This document shows, piece after piece, positions 24,014-34,200 of a stretch of 64,000 bases of DNA. Origin of the DNA: DTKY01 sp037440765 (GTDB taxonomy: Bacteria; Acidobacteriota; Terriglobia; Bryobacterales; Bryobacteraceae); NCBI GenBank assembly GCA_037440765.1, contig JBBITL010000018.1, positions 62,001-126,000 on the forward strand, written 5' to 3'. A program made the translations under genes and the position numbers. Numbering within the stretch: the stretch's first letter is position 1; every line of letters begins with the position of its first letter. The notes below the pieces were generated by a model that worked only from the letters and a program-made list of their open reading frames with translations, made no database searches and was not told where the DNA came from.

Positions 24014-25335
24014 GCCGGACGATCGTGCCCGGGGAGGCGCTGAGAGCGGCCGAGGCGATCCGGCAGGCGGATATCGTCATCGGCATCCCCAGCTACAACA
24101 ACTCGCGAACCATCGGCCACGTGACACGGGCGGCATGCGCGGGAGTGGCCAAGTATTTCCCCCACCTGAAGAGCGTCATCGTCAACTCGGACGGCGGATC
24201 GACGGACGGGACGGCCGAAGCGGTGCTCGGCGCGCGTGTGGAGGACGCGCACCTGCTGATGCTCAGCACGCCCATGGCGGGCGCGCAGCGTCTCTCGTTC
24301 CCCTACCACGGCATTCCCGGCAAGGGCAGCGCTTTCCGCCTGATCTTCCAGATGGCTGAGAGACTTGGCGCCAGGGCCTGCGCCGTGGTGGATTCCGACC
24401 TGCGGTCGATCACCCCGGAGTGGATAGACCTGCTGCTGCGCCCGGTTCTGCTCGCGGATTTCGACTTCGTGGCGCCTTATTACCACCGGCACAAGTACGA
24501 CGGAACCATCACCAACAGCATCGTTTACCCTCTGACGCGGGCCTTGTACGGGCTCCGGGTGCGCCAGCCGATAGGCGGGGAATTCGGGATCTCCGGGAAG
24601 CTGGTCGCGCGGTATCTGGAGCGGGAGGACTGGGAGACCGACGTCGCGCGTTACGGGATCGATATCTGGATGACCACCATCGCGATCGCCGAGGGCTATC
24701 GCGTCTGCCAGAGCTTCCTCGGCGCCAAGCTGCACGACGCCAAGGATCCCGGAGCGGATCTGAGCGACATGCTGCACCAGGTGGTGGGCAGCGTTTTCGC
24801 GCTGATGGAAGAGTACGAGCCCGTCTGGATCCGCAGGACCGGCAGCGCGCCGGCGGACCTGTTCGGTTTCCGTTACGACGTGGGACTGGACCCCATAGAA
24901 GTCAACCTGGAGCGCATGCTGGCGGCCTTCCGGCGTGGTTGCCAGGAGCTTGCCGAGGTGTGGGGCCAGGCGCTGGCGCCGGAGACCTACGCGCGGGTCC
25001 GTGGACTCGGCTGCGAGTCGGCTCACGGGGCGGCTGGTTTCCGCATGGAGGATGAGTTGTGGGTACGGGTGGTGATGGACTTCGCCTGCGCCTACAGGCA
25101 CAGGCGCCTGGCGCGGGGGCACCTGTTGCGGTCGTTGACTGCGCTGTACCTGGCCAGGGTGGCTTCCTTCGTCTTGGAGACGCGGACCTTGTTGTCCAGC
25201 CAGGTTGAAGAGAGGATCGAACGGGTCTGCCGCCTGTTCGAAGACGAAAAGCCCTATCTGGTGTCAAGGTGGGCGGGCGGCGGCGGCCCTCCGGCGACGG
25301 CGGCTCAGGCCGGGAAGACTGCCGTGGAGGTGTAA
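24010..25335 (+). CDS. Family 2-like glycosyltransferase
   Basis: 441 residues from the ATG at 24010, chosen because it overlaps the upstream stop by four bases. GT-A features: IVIGIPSYNNSRTIGHVTRA at the start, VNSDGGSTDGTAEAVL, the DSD metal site in CAVVDSDLRSITPEWIDLLL, and a QPIGGEFGISGKLVARYL acceptor-side loop. A C-terminal extension of about 130 residues is helical and unassigned. Coupled to the glycosyltransferase before it and followed after three bases by a membrane protein. The two transferases share an overall plan but are clearly different genes. Product unknown. Confidence 0.7.
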   Translation: MSRTIVPGEALRAAEAIRQADIVIGIPSYNNSRTIGHVTRAACAGVAKYFPHLKSVIVNSDGGSTDGTAEAVLGARVEDAHLLMLSTPMAGAQRLSFPYHGIPGKGSAFRLIFQMAERLGARACAVVDSDLRSITPEWIDLLLRPVLLADFDFVAPYYHRHKYDGTITNSIVYPLTRALYGLRVRQPIGGEFGISGKLVARYLEREDWETDVARYGIDIWMTTIAIAEGYRVCQSFLGAKLHDAKDPGADLSDMLHQVVGSVFALMEEYEPVWIRRTGSAPADLFGFRYDVGLDPIEVNLERMLAAFRRGCQELAEVWGQALAPETYARVRGLGCESAHGAAGFRMEDELWVRVVMDFACAYRHRRLARGHLLRSLTALYLARVASFVLETRTLLSSQVEERIERVCRLFEDEKPYLVSRWAGGGGPPATAAQAGKTAVEV

Positions 25336-25338
25336 GGC

Positions 25339-26049
25339 ATGATCGATACCATGCGACAAGTTCTGGAATCGGTGCTGGAGCGGCTGCGGTTCCAGGTGAC
25401 GACCTACATGCCGCCGCTGGTGGCAGCCCTGATCATCCTGCTGGGCGCGTACATCACCGCGGTCGTCGTGCGGCTGATGCTGAACAAGCTCTTCAAAGGC
25501 GCCGGCGTGGACCGCTTTCTCAGGCGCAGCGGGCTGGCGTTTCTGATCGACAGCTCGGGACGGTTGAGGGCCACCCGCCTGGTGGCCGAGACGGCCTACT
25601 GGCTCATCCTGCTGGCGGGCTTCCTGACCGGACTGAGCGTGTTCAACACCAACCTGACCACGCAGATGACGCAGAACTTCGTCCTGCTCCTTCCGAAGCT
25701 GGCTGTGGCCGGGCTCATCCTCCTGCTGGGCTTCTGGCTGGGCCACTACCTGGGCCGGAGCTCGCTGGTCTGGACCGTGAACGAAGGGCTGCCGTATCCA
25801 CGGAGAATCGCCATGGCGGTGCGGATCGTCATCATGTTCGTGGCCGTGGTGGCCGCAGCCGACTACCTGAATTTCGCGCGAGGCGTGTTTCTGGCGGCGT
25901 TCATCATTCTGCTGGGCGGAGCGGCGCTGGCCGCCAGCCTGGCGCTGGGGCTGGCGGGAGGCGATGCGGCACGGCGCTACATCGACAGAAAGGCGTCCGC
26001 CCGGAGCGAGGAGGATGCCGGCTCGCGCTCGCTCTGGAACCACCTGTAG
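25339..26049 (+). CDS. Small membrane protein with conserved TM helices (mechanosensitive-channel-like)
   Basis: 236 residues. Several hydrophobic helices: PPLVAALIILLGAYITAVVV, TAYWLILLAGFLTGLSVF, LAVAGLILLLGFWLGHYLG, RIVIMFVAVVAAADYL and AAFIILLGGAALAASLALG. The helix-loop pattern resembles the conserved TM-helix family found at the N-terminus of some MscS-related channels, but the MscS beta domain is absent, so gating cannot be assumed. GGAGGTG lies just upstream of the ATG. It is the last gene of the apparent three-gene operon with the glycosyltransferases; a role in osmotic response would fit a compatible-solute reading (inference). Confidence 0.65.
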   Translation: MIDTMRQVLESVLERLRFQVTTYMPPLVAALIILLGAYITAVVVRLMLNKLFKGAGVDRFLRRSGLAFLIDSSGRLRATRLVAETAYWLILLAGFLTGLSVFNTNLTTQMTQNFVLLLPKLAVAGLILLLGFWLGHYLGRSSLVWTVNEGLPYPRRIAMAVRIVIMFVAVVAAADYLNFARGVFLAAFIILLGGAALAASLALGLAGGDAARRYIDRKASARSEEDAGSRSLWNHL

Positions 26050-26080
26050 GACGGGCTGATTCCGCTCCGGCCCGGGCCGC

Positions 26081-26107
26081 CGGCGCGCCCGGCAGCCGGG
26101 CGCGCCG
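26081..26107 (+). terminator. 12-bp GC hairpin after the glycosyltransferase operon
   Basis: Bases 26081-26092 and 26096-26107 are perfect complements around a CAG loop. No T-run follows. Position 32 bases after the channel-like gene and 40 before the histidine kinase makes it a plausible terminator between the two units. Confidence 0.5.
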
Positions 26108-26146
26108 CGGTTGGTGAAAGAATGGTAGCAGGCTGCGGAGGCCGGC

Positions 26147-27484
26147 ATGCTGTCGCGAATCTCACCCGTCCTGTTCATCGGTTTCGGAAGCCTGGTGGTG
26201 CTGATCGGGCTGGCGGGGCTGGGCTCGGCCGGGCGAGCGGCGCAGCTGTTCGGCGAGATGGCCTCCAGCGCCGAGACCCACAGGGAAACCACCCGCATCT
26301 TCAACGAAATCAGCTCCGGCGTGGACCTGTCCGGCATCTACGTCCGCGACTACCTGCTCGATCTGTCCGACCTCACGGCGTCTCTCCATCGCCAGAGGCT
26401 GCTCGAGATCCGCGCCAGCATGGCCAGGGAACTGGAGGGCCTGGAGCGCCTGGCGGGGCCGGAGCAGACCGGGGTGCTGGCCGAACTGCGCCAGGAACTC
26501 GACGGATACTGGGACTCGATCGACCCCCTGTTCTCCTGGACCCCGGGCAGAAGGAGGGCGATCGGCAGCTTCTTCCTCCAGCAACGGGTGCTGCCCCGCA
26601 GGGACGCCGCCATGGAGATCGCCCGGCGGGTCCGGGTCATCAACGACGCCGCCTTCAAGACGCAGCAGGAGCGGATCGAACGCGGCCAGGCCGCTTTCAA
26701 CCGGTACCTGCTGTGGATGCTCGGCGTCGCGCTGACCCTGGGGATGGCGGTGGCGGCGGCGAGCATCTTCAGGATCTCCCGGCTGGAACGGGAGAGCGGC
26801 CGAAACCGGGCGAGCACCGAGCGCGCGGAGAGGGAACTGCGGAGGCTGAGCCAGCAACTGGTGCACGCGCAGGAGGCCGAGAGGAGGTCACTGTCGCGCG
26901 AACTGCACGACGAGGTGGGGCAGATGCTGACCGCGCTGCGGATGGAACTGGCCGGCCTGGAGCCGGCCCGCATGTCGCCGGGCGAGGAGTTCTCCACCAG
27001 GCTCCAGGAGGCCAAGCACCTGGCAGAGCAGACGCTGGCAACGGTGCGGGACCTGGCCATGGGACTGCGTCCGGCCATGCTCGACGACCTGGGGCTGGGG
27101 CCGGCGCTGGAGTGGCAGGGCCGGGAGTTCTCGCGCCGCACCGGCATTCCGGTCGAGGTGCAGGTGGACGGCGTGGTGGATGAACTGCCCGACGCGCACC
27201 GCACCTGCGTCTTCCGTATCGTCCAGGAAGCCCTTACCAACTGCGCGCGCCACGCGCGGGCCAACTTCGTGCGGGTAATGGCGCACGGCGGGACCGGCGC
27301 CGTGCTTCTGAGCGTCCAGGATGACGGCATGGGCTTTGCCAGCATGGAAGGACGGGGCCTGGGACTGATAGGGATTGAGGAACGCGCGCGCGAGCTGGGA
27401 GGCACTGTGACGCTGGATTCGGAGCCGGGCAAAGGCACGACGCTGAAGGTTGAGCTACCCTGGGCCAAGGAAACGCATGCATGA
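26147..27484 (+). CDS. NarL-type sensor histidine kinase
   Basis: 445 residues. Two transmembrane segments (SPVLFIGFGSLVVLIGLAGL near residue 6 and YLLWMLGVALTLGMAVAAAS near 187) enclose a ~160-residue sensor domain of four-helix type. A coiled-coil linker leads to the HisKA_3 box SRELHDEVGQMLTALRMEL with phospho-acceptor His254. The HATPase N-box is FRIVQEALTNCARHARA, and the G-boxes include QDDGMGFASMEGRGLGLIG. It is translationally coupled (ATGA) to its response regulator. The signal is unknown. Confidence 0.92.
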   Translation: MLSRISPVLFIGFGSLVVLIGLAGLGSAGRAAQLFGEMASSAETHRETTRIFNEISSGVDLSGIYVRDYLLDLSDLTASLHRQRLLEIRASMARELEGLERLAGPEQTGVLAELRQELDGYWDSIDPLFSWTPGRRRAIGSFFLQQRVLPRRDAAMEIARRVRVINDAAFKTQQERIERGQAAFNRYLLWMLGVALTLGMAVAAASIFRISRLERESGRNRASTERAERELRRLSQQLVHAQEAERRSLSRELHDEVGQMLTALRMELAGLEPARMSPGEEFSTRLQEAKHLAEQTLATVRDLAMGLRPAMLDDLGLGPALEWQGREFSRRTGIPVEVQVDGVVDELPDAHRTCVFRIVQEALTNCARHARANFVRVMAHGGTGAVLLSVQDDGMGFASMEGRGLGLIGIEERARELGGTVTLDSEPGKGTTLKVELPWAKETHA

Positions 27485-28204
27485 GTGAGATCCGGGTCCT
27501 GCTGGCCGACGATCACGGCGTGGTCCGCCGCGGGCTGCACTACCTGCTGGAGCGCAGCGAGGGGTTCCAGGTGGTCGGTGAGGCCGCCGACGGCCGGGAG
27601 GCCGTAAGGATGACGGAGGAACTGCATCCGCACGTGGTGGTGATGGACATCGCCATGCCCAGCCTGAACGGGCTGGACGCCACGGCGCAGATCGTCAAGA
27701 AGTGCCCGGGAGTCGGAGTGGTCATCCTGAGCATGCACTCCGATGAGACCTACCTGGTGCGCGCGCTGTCGGCCGGCGCCAGAGGCTACCTGCTCAAGGA
27801 CTCGGCGGAGGCCGACCTGATCCAGGCCGTCGAGGCCGTCAGCCAGGGCCGGCCGTTCTTCAGCCCCACGATCGCGCGGACTCTGCTCGAGGACTACATG
27901 CGGCGCCTCCAGCAGCAGCACCTGACGGATTCCTACGACCTGCTGACGGACCGCGAGAAGGAGGTTCTGCAACTGCTGGCCGAGGGCAAGNNNNNNNNNN
28001 CTGGAAGAGACGGGCGTGACCCCGCGTGAGCGGGAAGTGCTGGCGCTCCTGGCCGAGGGCAAGTCCAACAAGGAAGTGGCCACGCTGCTGGACCTCAGCC
28101 CGTACACCGTCGAGACGCACCGCTCCAATCTCATGCAGAAACTGGGCCTGCACAGCACCGCGGAGATTGTGCTCTACGCGGTTCGCAAGAAGATCATCAC
28201 CTGA
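27481..28204 (+). CDS. NarL/FixJ-family response regulator, interrupted by an assembly error
   Basis: Receiver domain with phospho-acceptor Asp56 in VVMDIAMPSLNGLD and the conserved Lys in GYLLKDSAEADL, followed by a LuxR-type helix-turn-helix (SNKEVATLLDLSPYTVETHR). At 27991-28000 ten N are inserted and the HTH start is then repeated in a diverged form (TPREREVLALLAEGK after TDREKEVLQLLAEGK). Removing 27991-28063 rejoins CTGGCCGAGGGCAAG and gives an in-frame 216-residue protein of normal length. It is the output partner of the kinase at 26147. Targets unknown. Confidence 0.88.
27991..28063. other. Scaffold gap plus misassembled tip in the response regulator gene
   Basis: Ten N followed by 63 bases encoding LEETGVTPREREVLALLAEGK, which duplicates the preceding HTH start with several substitutions. 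The tip and the pre-gap bases end in the same 15 bases. It most likely comes from another NarL-type regulator whose conserved HTH start was wrongly overlapped. Confidence 0.8.
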
Positions 28205-28213
28205 GCGGACGGC

Positions 28214-28528
28214 TCAGCGGTTCTTGTAACCATAGGGCGCGCGCAGCTTGGGCAGCCTTTCCAGCCTGCGCTGATGCTCCCAGGAAGCGGCCGGGGACGG
28301 CTTGGCCTCGTTCTTGGGGGGCGGAGCGGGTTCCCGCATCAGGGCCGGCTCCGGCTTGGGGGCTGCAACTGCCACGGCAGCCTTGCGAGCCTTCTTCAAA
28401 ACCGGTCTTGTCTTCTTGACATAGCAGTTCACCAGGTGCGCGCTTCGCGACTTGGTGGGGGTGTTGCCCTCCTCTCCTTCCATCCATTCAGACACAGGGT
28501 TCCTGCTGTGCTTGCCCCGGTTCGCCAT
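28214..28528 (-). CDS. Small basic hypothetical protein
   Basis: 104 residues from the ATG at 28528, which has GGAGGAGG a few bases upstream; an in-frame ATG at 28594 is less likely. Not recognised. The N-terminal third (MANRGKHSRNPVSEWMEGEE) is hydrophilic. The middle is Lys/Arg/Ala-rich (KKTRPVLKKARKAAVAVAAP), then comes a Pro-rich stretch and a tail WEHQRRLERLPKLRAPYGYK. No transmembrane segment. The strong ribosome site is the main argument that it is real. A nucleic-acid-binding role is possible from charge only. Confidence 0.5.
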   Translation of the reverse strand: MANRGKHSRNPVSEWMEGEEGNTPTKSRSAHLVNCYVKKTRPVLKKARKAAVAVAAPKPEPALMREPAPPPKNEAKPSPAASWEHQRRLERLPKLRAPYGYKNR

Positions 28529-28681
28529 GAGCCTCCTCCAGTGCCCGTTGCATCCGTCTGGTTCGATTCTAAGCCCTGCCGGCGCTGGTTTCAAGCCGCT
28601 GGCGGCGGCCGGCGCTTGAAGGAGCGGCCCGGAGCCCGGCCCTCCAGCGCCGTGTGCGATTCGCGTTTAGAATTGACGTTG

Positions 28682-29824
28682 ATGAACTCGAATACCTCCC
28701 GGTCGGCGATCGAAACGGCTTACTCGGGCAAGACTGTCTGGTTGTCGGGGGATACGGGGTTCAAAGGCGGCTGGATGGCATCCTGGCTGCTAGATCTGGG
28801 CGCAGAAGTGCATGGCTTCGCGCTCGATCCACCCTCGACGCCATCGCTGTTTGACCAGCTCGGCCTGGGCGGGCGCCTGCGCCATGAGCACGGCGACGTG
28901 CGGGACCCGGATGCTGTCAAGAGGTCCATCCTTGGCGTCCAGCCCGACTACGTTTTCCATTTTGCGGCTCAGACCATCGTCCGGACCTCATTTGAACAGC
29001 CGGTGGAAACGTACTCGACGAACGTCATGGGAACGATACACGTGATGGAGGCGTTGCGCTCGCTGGAAAAAGCCTGCTCAGCCTGCCTTGTCACAAGCGA
29101 CAAGTCGTACGAAAACCGGGAGTGGGTGTATGGCTATCGGGAGGGGGACCAACTGGGCGGTTTCGATCCTTACAGCTCCAGCAAGGGCAGCGCGGAAATC
29201 GCAATCGCGTCATGGCGCCGGTCCTTCTTCGCCGGCCACCCGGTGCGCATAGCGAGCGCGCGCGCCGGCAACGTAATCGGCGGAGGCGACTGGGCCAAGG
29301 ACCGGATCGTGCCCGATTGCATCCGGGCGTTGCAGCGGAGCCAGCCCATCCCGGTCCGGAACAGAACCGCAACGCGCCCCTGGCAACATGTGCTCGAGCC
29401 GCTCAGCGGCTACCTGTGGCTGGCGGCGGCTCTCGGCGGGCAATCGCCGCGGCCCTGCCCGGCCGGCGCACTGGATTCCGCGTTTAACTTCGGCCCGGCT
29501 CTTGAGTCCAACCGGAGCGTCGCGGACCTGGTCGCCGAAGTGTTGAAGCACTGGCCTGGACGCTGGGAGGACAAGAGCGATCCCGATGCGGTGCACGAGG
29601 CGATGTTGCTGAACCTCGCCACGGACAAGGCGTTCCACCTGCTGGGCTGGAAGCCCGTCTGGGGATTCGGGAAGGCGGTGGCGGCAACCGTCGCATGGTA
29701 TCGCAGAGCGGAGACGCTTTCGGGCGCGCCCTCCGGTTCGGCGCAACTGATGGAACTCACTGTTGGCCAAATCAGGGAGTACCAGAGAGACGCCGCGCTG
29801 GGCGGGTCGCCGTGGGCTGGCTGA
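28682..29824 (+). CDS. rfbG: CDP-glucose 4,6-dehydratase-like SDR
   Basis: 380 residues from the ATG at 28682; the open frame extends upstream but the family start fits here. Extended SDR: NAD-binding [15 protein letters not shown] near residue 19, [23 protein letters not shown], catalytic YxxxK as YSSSKGSAE, and [19 protein letters not shown]. Family knowledge: it makes CDP-4-keto-6-deoxyglucose for surface dideoxy- or branched sugars. Neither the cytidylyltransferase rfbF nor rfbH/rfbC partners are adjacent, so the pathway must be completed elsewhere. Convergent with gltD. Confidence 0.85.
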   Translation: MNSNTSRSAIETAYSGKTVWLSGDTGFKGGWMASWLLDLGAEVHGFALDPPSTPSLFDQLGLGGRLRHEHGDVRDPDAVKRSILGVQPDYVFHFAAQTIVRTSFEQPVETYSTNVMGTIHVMEALRSLEKACSACLVTSDKSYENREWVYGYREGDQLGGFDPYSSSKGSAEIAIASWRRSFFAGHPVRIASARAGNVIGGGDWAKDRIVPDCIRALQRSQPIPVRNRTATRPWQHVLEPLSGYLWLAAALGGQSPRPCPAGALDSAFNFGPALESNRSVADLVAEVLKHWPGRWEDKSDPDAVHEAMLLNLATDKAFHLLGWKPVWGFGKAVAATVAWYRRAETLSGAPSGSAQLMELTVGQIREYQRDAALGGSPWAG

Positions 29825-29838
29825 ACCTGCCGCTTGGG

Positions 29839-29856
29839 GCAGGCGTCCCCGCCTGC
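29839..29856. terminator. 7-bp hairpin between convergent rfbG and gltD
   Basis: GCAGGCG (29839-29845) and CGCCTGC (29850-29856) pair around TCCC. It lies in the 31-base gap between the two convergent stops and overlaps the gltD stop codon by one base. Weak, no T-run. Confidence 0.35.
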
Positions 29857-31295
29857 TACGGGAGCCGCGTTGAGCCCATCAGGTGCAGGTCGATGGAGCG
29901 GGCGGCGGCGCGTCCCTCGGCGATGGCCCAGACCACCAGCGACTGGCCGCGGCGCAGGTCGCCGGCGGCGAACACGCCCTCCACCGACGACATGTAGCTC
30001 TCATCCGTGGCCACGTTGCCGCGCGCGTCGAACTCAACGCCGAGTTGATCGAGCATCCCGCCCCGCACCGGACCCGTGAAGCCCATCGCCAGGAGCACCA
30101 GGTCCGCCTCCACGGTGAACTCAGTGCCGGGCTCCGGCTCGAACCCCGGCGGCGGGCCGACCCGCACGGCGTGAACACGCCTCACGTTGCCGCTTTCGTC
30201 ACCCTCGAAACGCGTGGTCCGGACGGCCCAGTCCCGTATGCCGCCTTCCTCGTGCGCGCTTTCCACTCTCAACTGGAGAGGCCACAGCGGCCACGGCGTG
30301 AGCGGGGAGCGCTCGGCCGGGGGCTTGGGAAGAATCTCAAACTGGCAGACCGAGCGCGCCTTCTGGCGGTGACACGTTCCCAGGCAATCGGCCCCCGTGT
30401 CGCCGCCCCCGATGATCACCACCCGCCTGCCGGTGGCGACGACGGGCCCGGCCAGCCGCGCCGGGTCCGCAGCCACGTCGCGATCCCCGGCCACGCGCTT
30501 GTTCTGCTGCGTCAGGAAGTCCATGGCGAAGTGTATGCCCGCCAGATCCCTTCCCGGCGCCTTGAGATCGCGCGGCTGCCCGGCGCCGCCCGCAAGCAGT
30601 ATGGCGTCGAATTCCTCCCGCAGGCGCTCGACGGGCACGTTCCCGCCGACATGAGACCTGGTTTCGATGCGAATACCCTCGGCCAGCAACTGGCCCAGCC
30701 GGCGGTCGATGAAGCGCTTCTCCAGCTTGAAGTCGGGCATGCCGTAACGCAGCAGTCCGCCGGCGCGATCGGCCTTCTCGAACACAGTCACCCAGTGGCC
30801 GGCGCGATTGAGTTGTTGCGCCGCAGCCAGGCCGGCCGGACCGCTGCCGGCAATGGCCACCCGCTTGCCCGTGCGCGCCGCGGGAGGCTCCGGCCGGATC
30901 CAGCCCTCGCGGAAGGCCCGCTCGATGATGGTCTCCTCGATCAGCTTGATGGTCACCGGCGGCTCGTTGATGCCCAGAACGCAGGCCGCCTCGCAAGGCG
31001 CCGGGCACGCCCGGCCGGTGAACTCCGGGAAGTTGTTGGTGGAATGCAGAACGCGGATGGCGTCCCGCCAGCGGTCGCGGTACGCCAGGTCGTTGAAGTC
31101 CGGGATGACGTTGTTGAGCGGGCAGCCCGTATGACAGAAGGGCACGCCGCAATCCATGCAACGCGCGCCCTGCGTCCGGACCTTCTCCTCCGGGAAGTCC
31201 TGGTAGACCTCGAACCAGTCGTTGACGCGCACGGCCACCGGCCGGCGCTGGGGCGTCTCGCGGGCGTACTCCTTGAAGCCCGTCACCTTACCCAT
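29856..31295 (-). CDS. gltD: Glutamate synthase small subunit
   Basis: 479 residues, full length. The FAD/NADPH-binding subunit that passes electrons to the large subunit. N-terminal [4Fe-4S] cysteines in [19 protein letters not shown] and [15 protein letters not shown], then FAD-binding [17 protein letters not shown] and NADPH-binding [15 protein letters not shown], ending with [19 protein letters not shown]. Its ATG lies 8 bases inside the 3' end of gltB, so the two subunits are co-translated. Confidence 0.96.
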   Translation of the reverse strand: MGKVTGFKEYARETPQRRPVAVRVNDWFEVYQDFPEEKVRTQGARCMDCGVPFCHTGCPLNNVIPDFNDLAYRDRWRDAIRVLHSTNNFPEFTGRACPAPCEAACVLGINEPPVTIKLIEETIIERAFREGWIRPEPPAARTGKRVAIAGSGPAGLAAAQQLNRAGHWVTVFEKADRAGGLLRYGMPDFKLEKRFIDRRLGQLLAEGIRIETRSHVGGNVPVERLREEFDAILLAGGAGQPRDLKAPGRDLAGIHFAMDFLTQQNKRVAGDRDVAADPARLAGPVVATGRRVVIIGGGDTGADCLGTCHRQKARSVCQFEILPKPPAERSPLTPWPLWPLQLRVESAHEEGGIRDWAVRTTRFEGDESGNVRRVHAVRVGPPPGFEPEPGTEFTVEADLVLLAMGFTGPVRGGMLDQLGVEFDARGNVATDESYMSSVEGVFAAGDLRRGQSLVVWAIAEGRAAARSIDLHLMGSTRLP

Positions 31296-34200
31296 GGAGC
31301 ACCTGCCCCGCGGCCGGCTGCCCGGCCGGCGCCTGCTGCCCCGGAAGCCTCGCCGGCGCCCGGCGGTCCAGCCGGGGCATGCCGAGAACCCTTTTCAACT
31401 CGTGCGGGAACACCTTGACGAACTTCGGCAGGAACTCCTCCCACCTTGCGAGCACGTCCTTGGCACGCGGGCTGGCGGTCGCCTGGAAGTGCCGGGACAC
31501 CAGGACCTGGAGGGCGTCCACATCATCCACGGAAGTGACCGGCTCCAGGTCCACGCCGCTCCGGTTGCAGAGACGCGCGGCGAACTCTCCGCTCTCGTCG
31601 AGAACGTAGGCGACGCCCCCGGTCATCCCGGCCGCGAAGTTGCGGCCGGTCCGCCCGAGCACCACAACCGTGCCCCGCGTCATGTACTCGCAGGCGTGAT
31701 CGCCAGTGCCTTCCACCACGGCCGCGCAGCCCGAATTGCGGACCGCGAAGCGCTCGCCGGCCACGCCGCTGAAGAACGCCTCGCCTCCGGTGGCTCCATA
31801 GAGCACGGTGTTGCCGGCGATGACGTTCTCCTCGGGGCGGAAGACGGATTCGCGCGGCGGGTAGACGATCAGCTTTCCTCCCGACAGGCCCTTGCCCGCG
31901 TAATCGTTGGCGTCGCCGGCGAGCGTGAGCGTGATTCCCCCGGCCAGAAATGCTCCGAAGCTCTGTCCGGCCGAACCGGTGAAATGCAGACGTATGGTGT
32001 CGTCCGGCAGGCCCCCGGAGCCGCGGCGCCGCGCGACCTCGCCGCTCAGCATAGCGCCCACGCTGCGGTGGACGTTGCGGATGGGCAGGCTCAGTTCCAC
32101 CGGCGCGCCGGTCTCCAGAGCCTCGCCGCACATCTCGATGAGCTGGCGGTCCAGCGCCGCCTCCAGCCCGTGCTCCTGGCTGGCTGTGCAATACCGGCCC
32201 ACGCGCGACGGGACTTCGGGGCTGAAGAGTATTGCTGAGAGGTCCAGCCCCGCGGCCTTCCAGTGATCCCGCGCGTCCCGCATGTTGAGCATGTCCACGC
32301 GTCCGACCATCTCATTCACCGTGCGGAAGCCCATCCGGGCCATCAGTTCGCGCAGTTCTTCAGCCACGTAGAACAGGAACCGGATCACGTGCTCGGGCTG
32401 GCCGGCGAACTTCCTGCGGAGCTCGGGGTCCTGCGTCGCCACGCCGGCCGGGCAGGTGTTCAGATGGCACTTCCGCATCATGATGCAGCCCAGGCTGACG
32501 AGCGGCATGGTGGAGAAGCCGAACTCCTCCGCCCCCAGGAGAGCGGCAATGGCGACGTCGCGGCCGGTAGCCAGCTTGCCGTCGGTTTGAAGCCGCACGC
32601 GGCTGCGCAGGTCGTTCATCACCAGCACCTGCTGCGTCTCGGCCAGACCCAGTTCCCAGGGGCTGCCGGCGTGACGGATGGAGGTCAGCGGGGACGCGCC
32701 GGTGCCTCCGCTGTCGCCGCTGATCAGGATCACGTCGGCGCGGGCCTTGGCCACTCCCGCCGCGACGATGCCCACCCCCGCCTCGGCCACCAGCTTAACG
32801 GAGATGCGCGCCCGCGGGTTGGCGTTCTTCAGGTCATAGATGAGCTGCGACAGGTCCTCGATGGAGTAGATGTCGTGGTGGGGCGGCGGCGAAATCAACT
32901 GTACGCCCGCAATGGAGTGGCGCACGCGGGCGATAGCCTCGTCGACCTTGTGCCCGGGCAACTGGCCGCCTTCGCCGGGCTTGGCCCCCTGGGCGATCTT
33001 GATCTGCAACTCGTCGCCGTTCACCAGATAGTTGATGGTCACGCCGAAGCGTCCCGAGGCAACCTGCTTTACGGAACTGCGCCGGTCGTCGCCGAACCGC
33101 CCTTCGTCCTCGCCGCCTTCTCCGGTGTTGGAGCGGGCGCCGATACGGTTCATGGCCCGGGCCAGCGTCTCGTGCGCCTCCTTGCTGATCGAGCCGAAGG
33201 ACATGGCCCCGGTGGCGAACCTCTTCACGATCTCGCCGGCCGGCTCGACCTCCCCGATCGGCAGCGTTTTTCGCGCCGAGCGGAACTCCATGAGGCTGCG
33301 CAGGGTGCAGAGCTGGCGGCTCTGGTTGTTGATCAGCTCCGCGTACTCCTTGTAGCTGGAGTGTTTCTCCTGCCGGACCGCCTGCTGGAGCTTGCTGATG
33401 GTCAGCGGGTTGACCAGGTGGTACTCGCCGCGCGCGCGGTGCTGGTAGACGCCTCCGGGCTGCAACTCGGCGTCCGAGTCGCCCATAGGCCGAAACGCAA
33501 ACTCGTGCTTGCGCCGCGCCTCCTCAGCGATGACCTCGAGTCCCACTCCCTCGATGCGCGACTCGCAGCCGGTGAAGTAGCGGTGCACGAACTGGCGGTT
33601 GAGACCCACGGCCTCGAAAACCTGCGCTCCGCGGTAGCTCTGGAGCGTCGAAATGCCCATCTTCGAAAACACCTTGAGCAGCCCCTTGTTGATGGCCTTC
33701 TTGTAGTTCCTGAGTGCTGCGTCGAAGCTGACCTGGAGGCGCCCCCTGCCGCACAGGTCCTCTAACGTCTCGATCGCCAGGTAGGGGTTCACGGCGCTGG
33801 CGCCGAAGCCGATCAGCAGGGAGAAGTGCATCACCTCGCGCGGCTCGCCCGACTCGACGATGAGCGCCACCTGCGTGCGCGATCCCTCGCGGATCAGGTG
33901 GTGGTGAACGGCCGACAGCGCCAGCAGGCTGGGGATGGGCGCGTACTCACCGTCCACGCCGCGGTCCGACAGGATCAGCAGCGTATAGCCGCTGTTAATC
34001 GCCAGCGAAGCCCGCCGGCAGAGCCCGTCAACCGCCCTCTCCAGTTCCGCCGCCCCTCCCTTGGCGCGGTACAGCGCGGGCAGGGTGGTCGCCAGGAAGT
34101 CGCCCCAGGAAACCCGCCGGAGTTTCTCAAGGTCGTAATTGGTAAGGATGGGGTGGGGCAGCTTCAGCGTATGACAGTGCTGCGGGGTCTCCTCCAGGAT

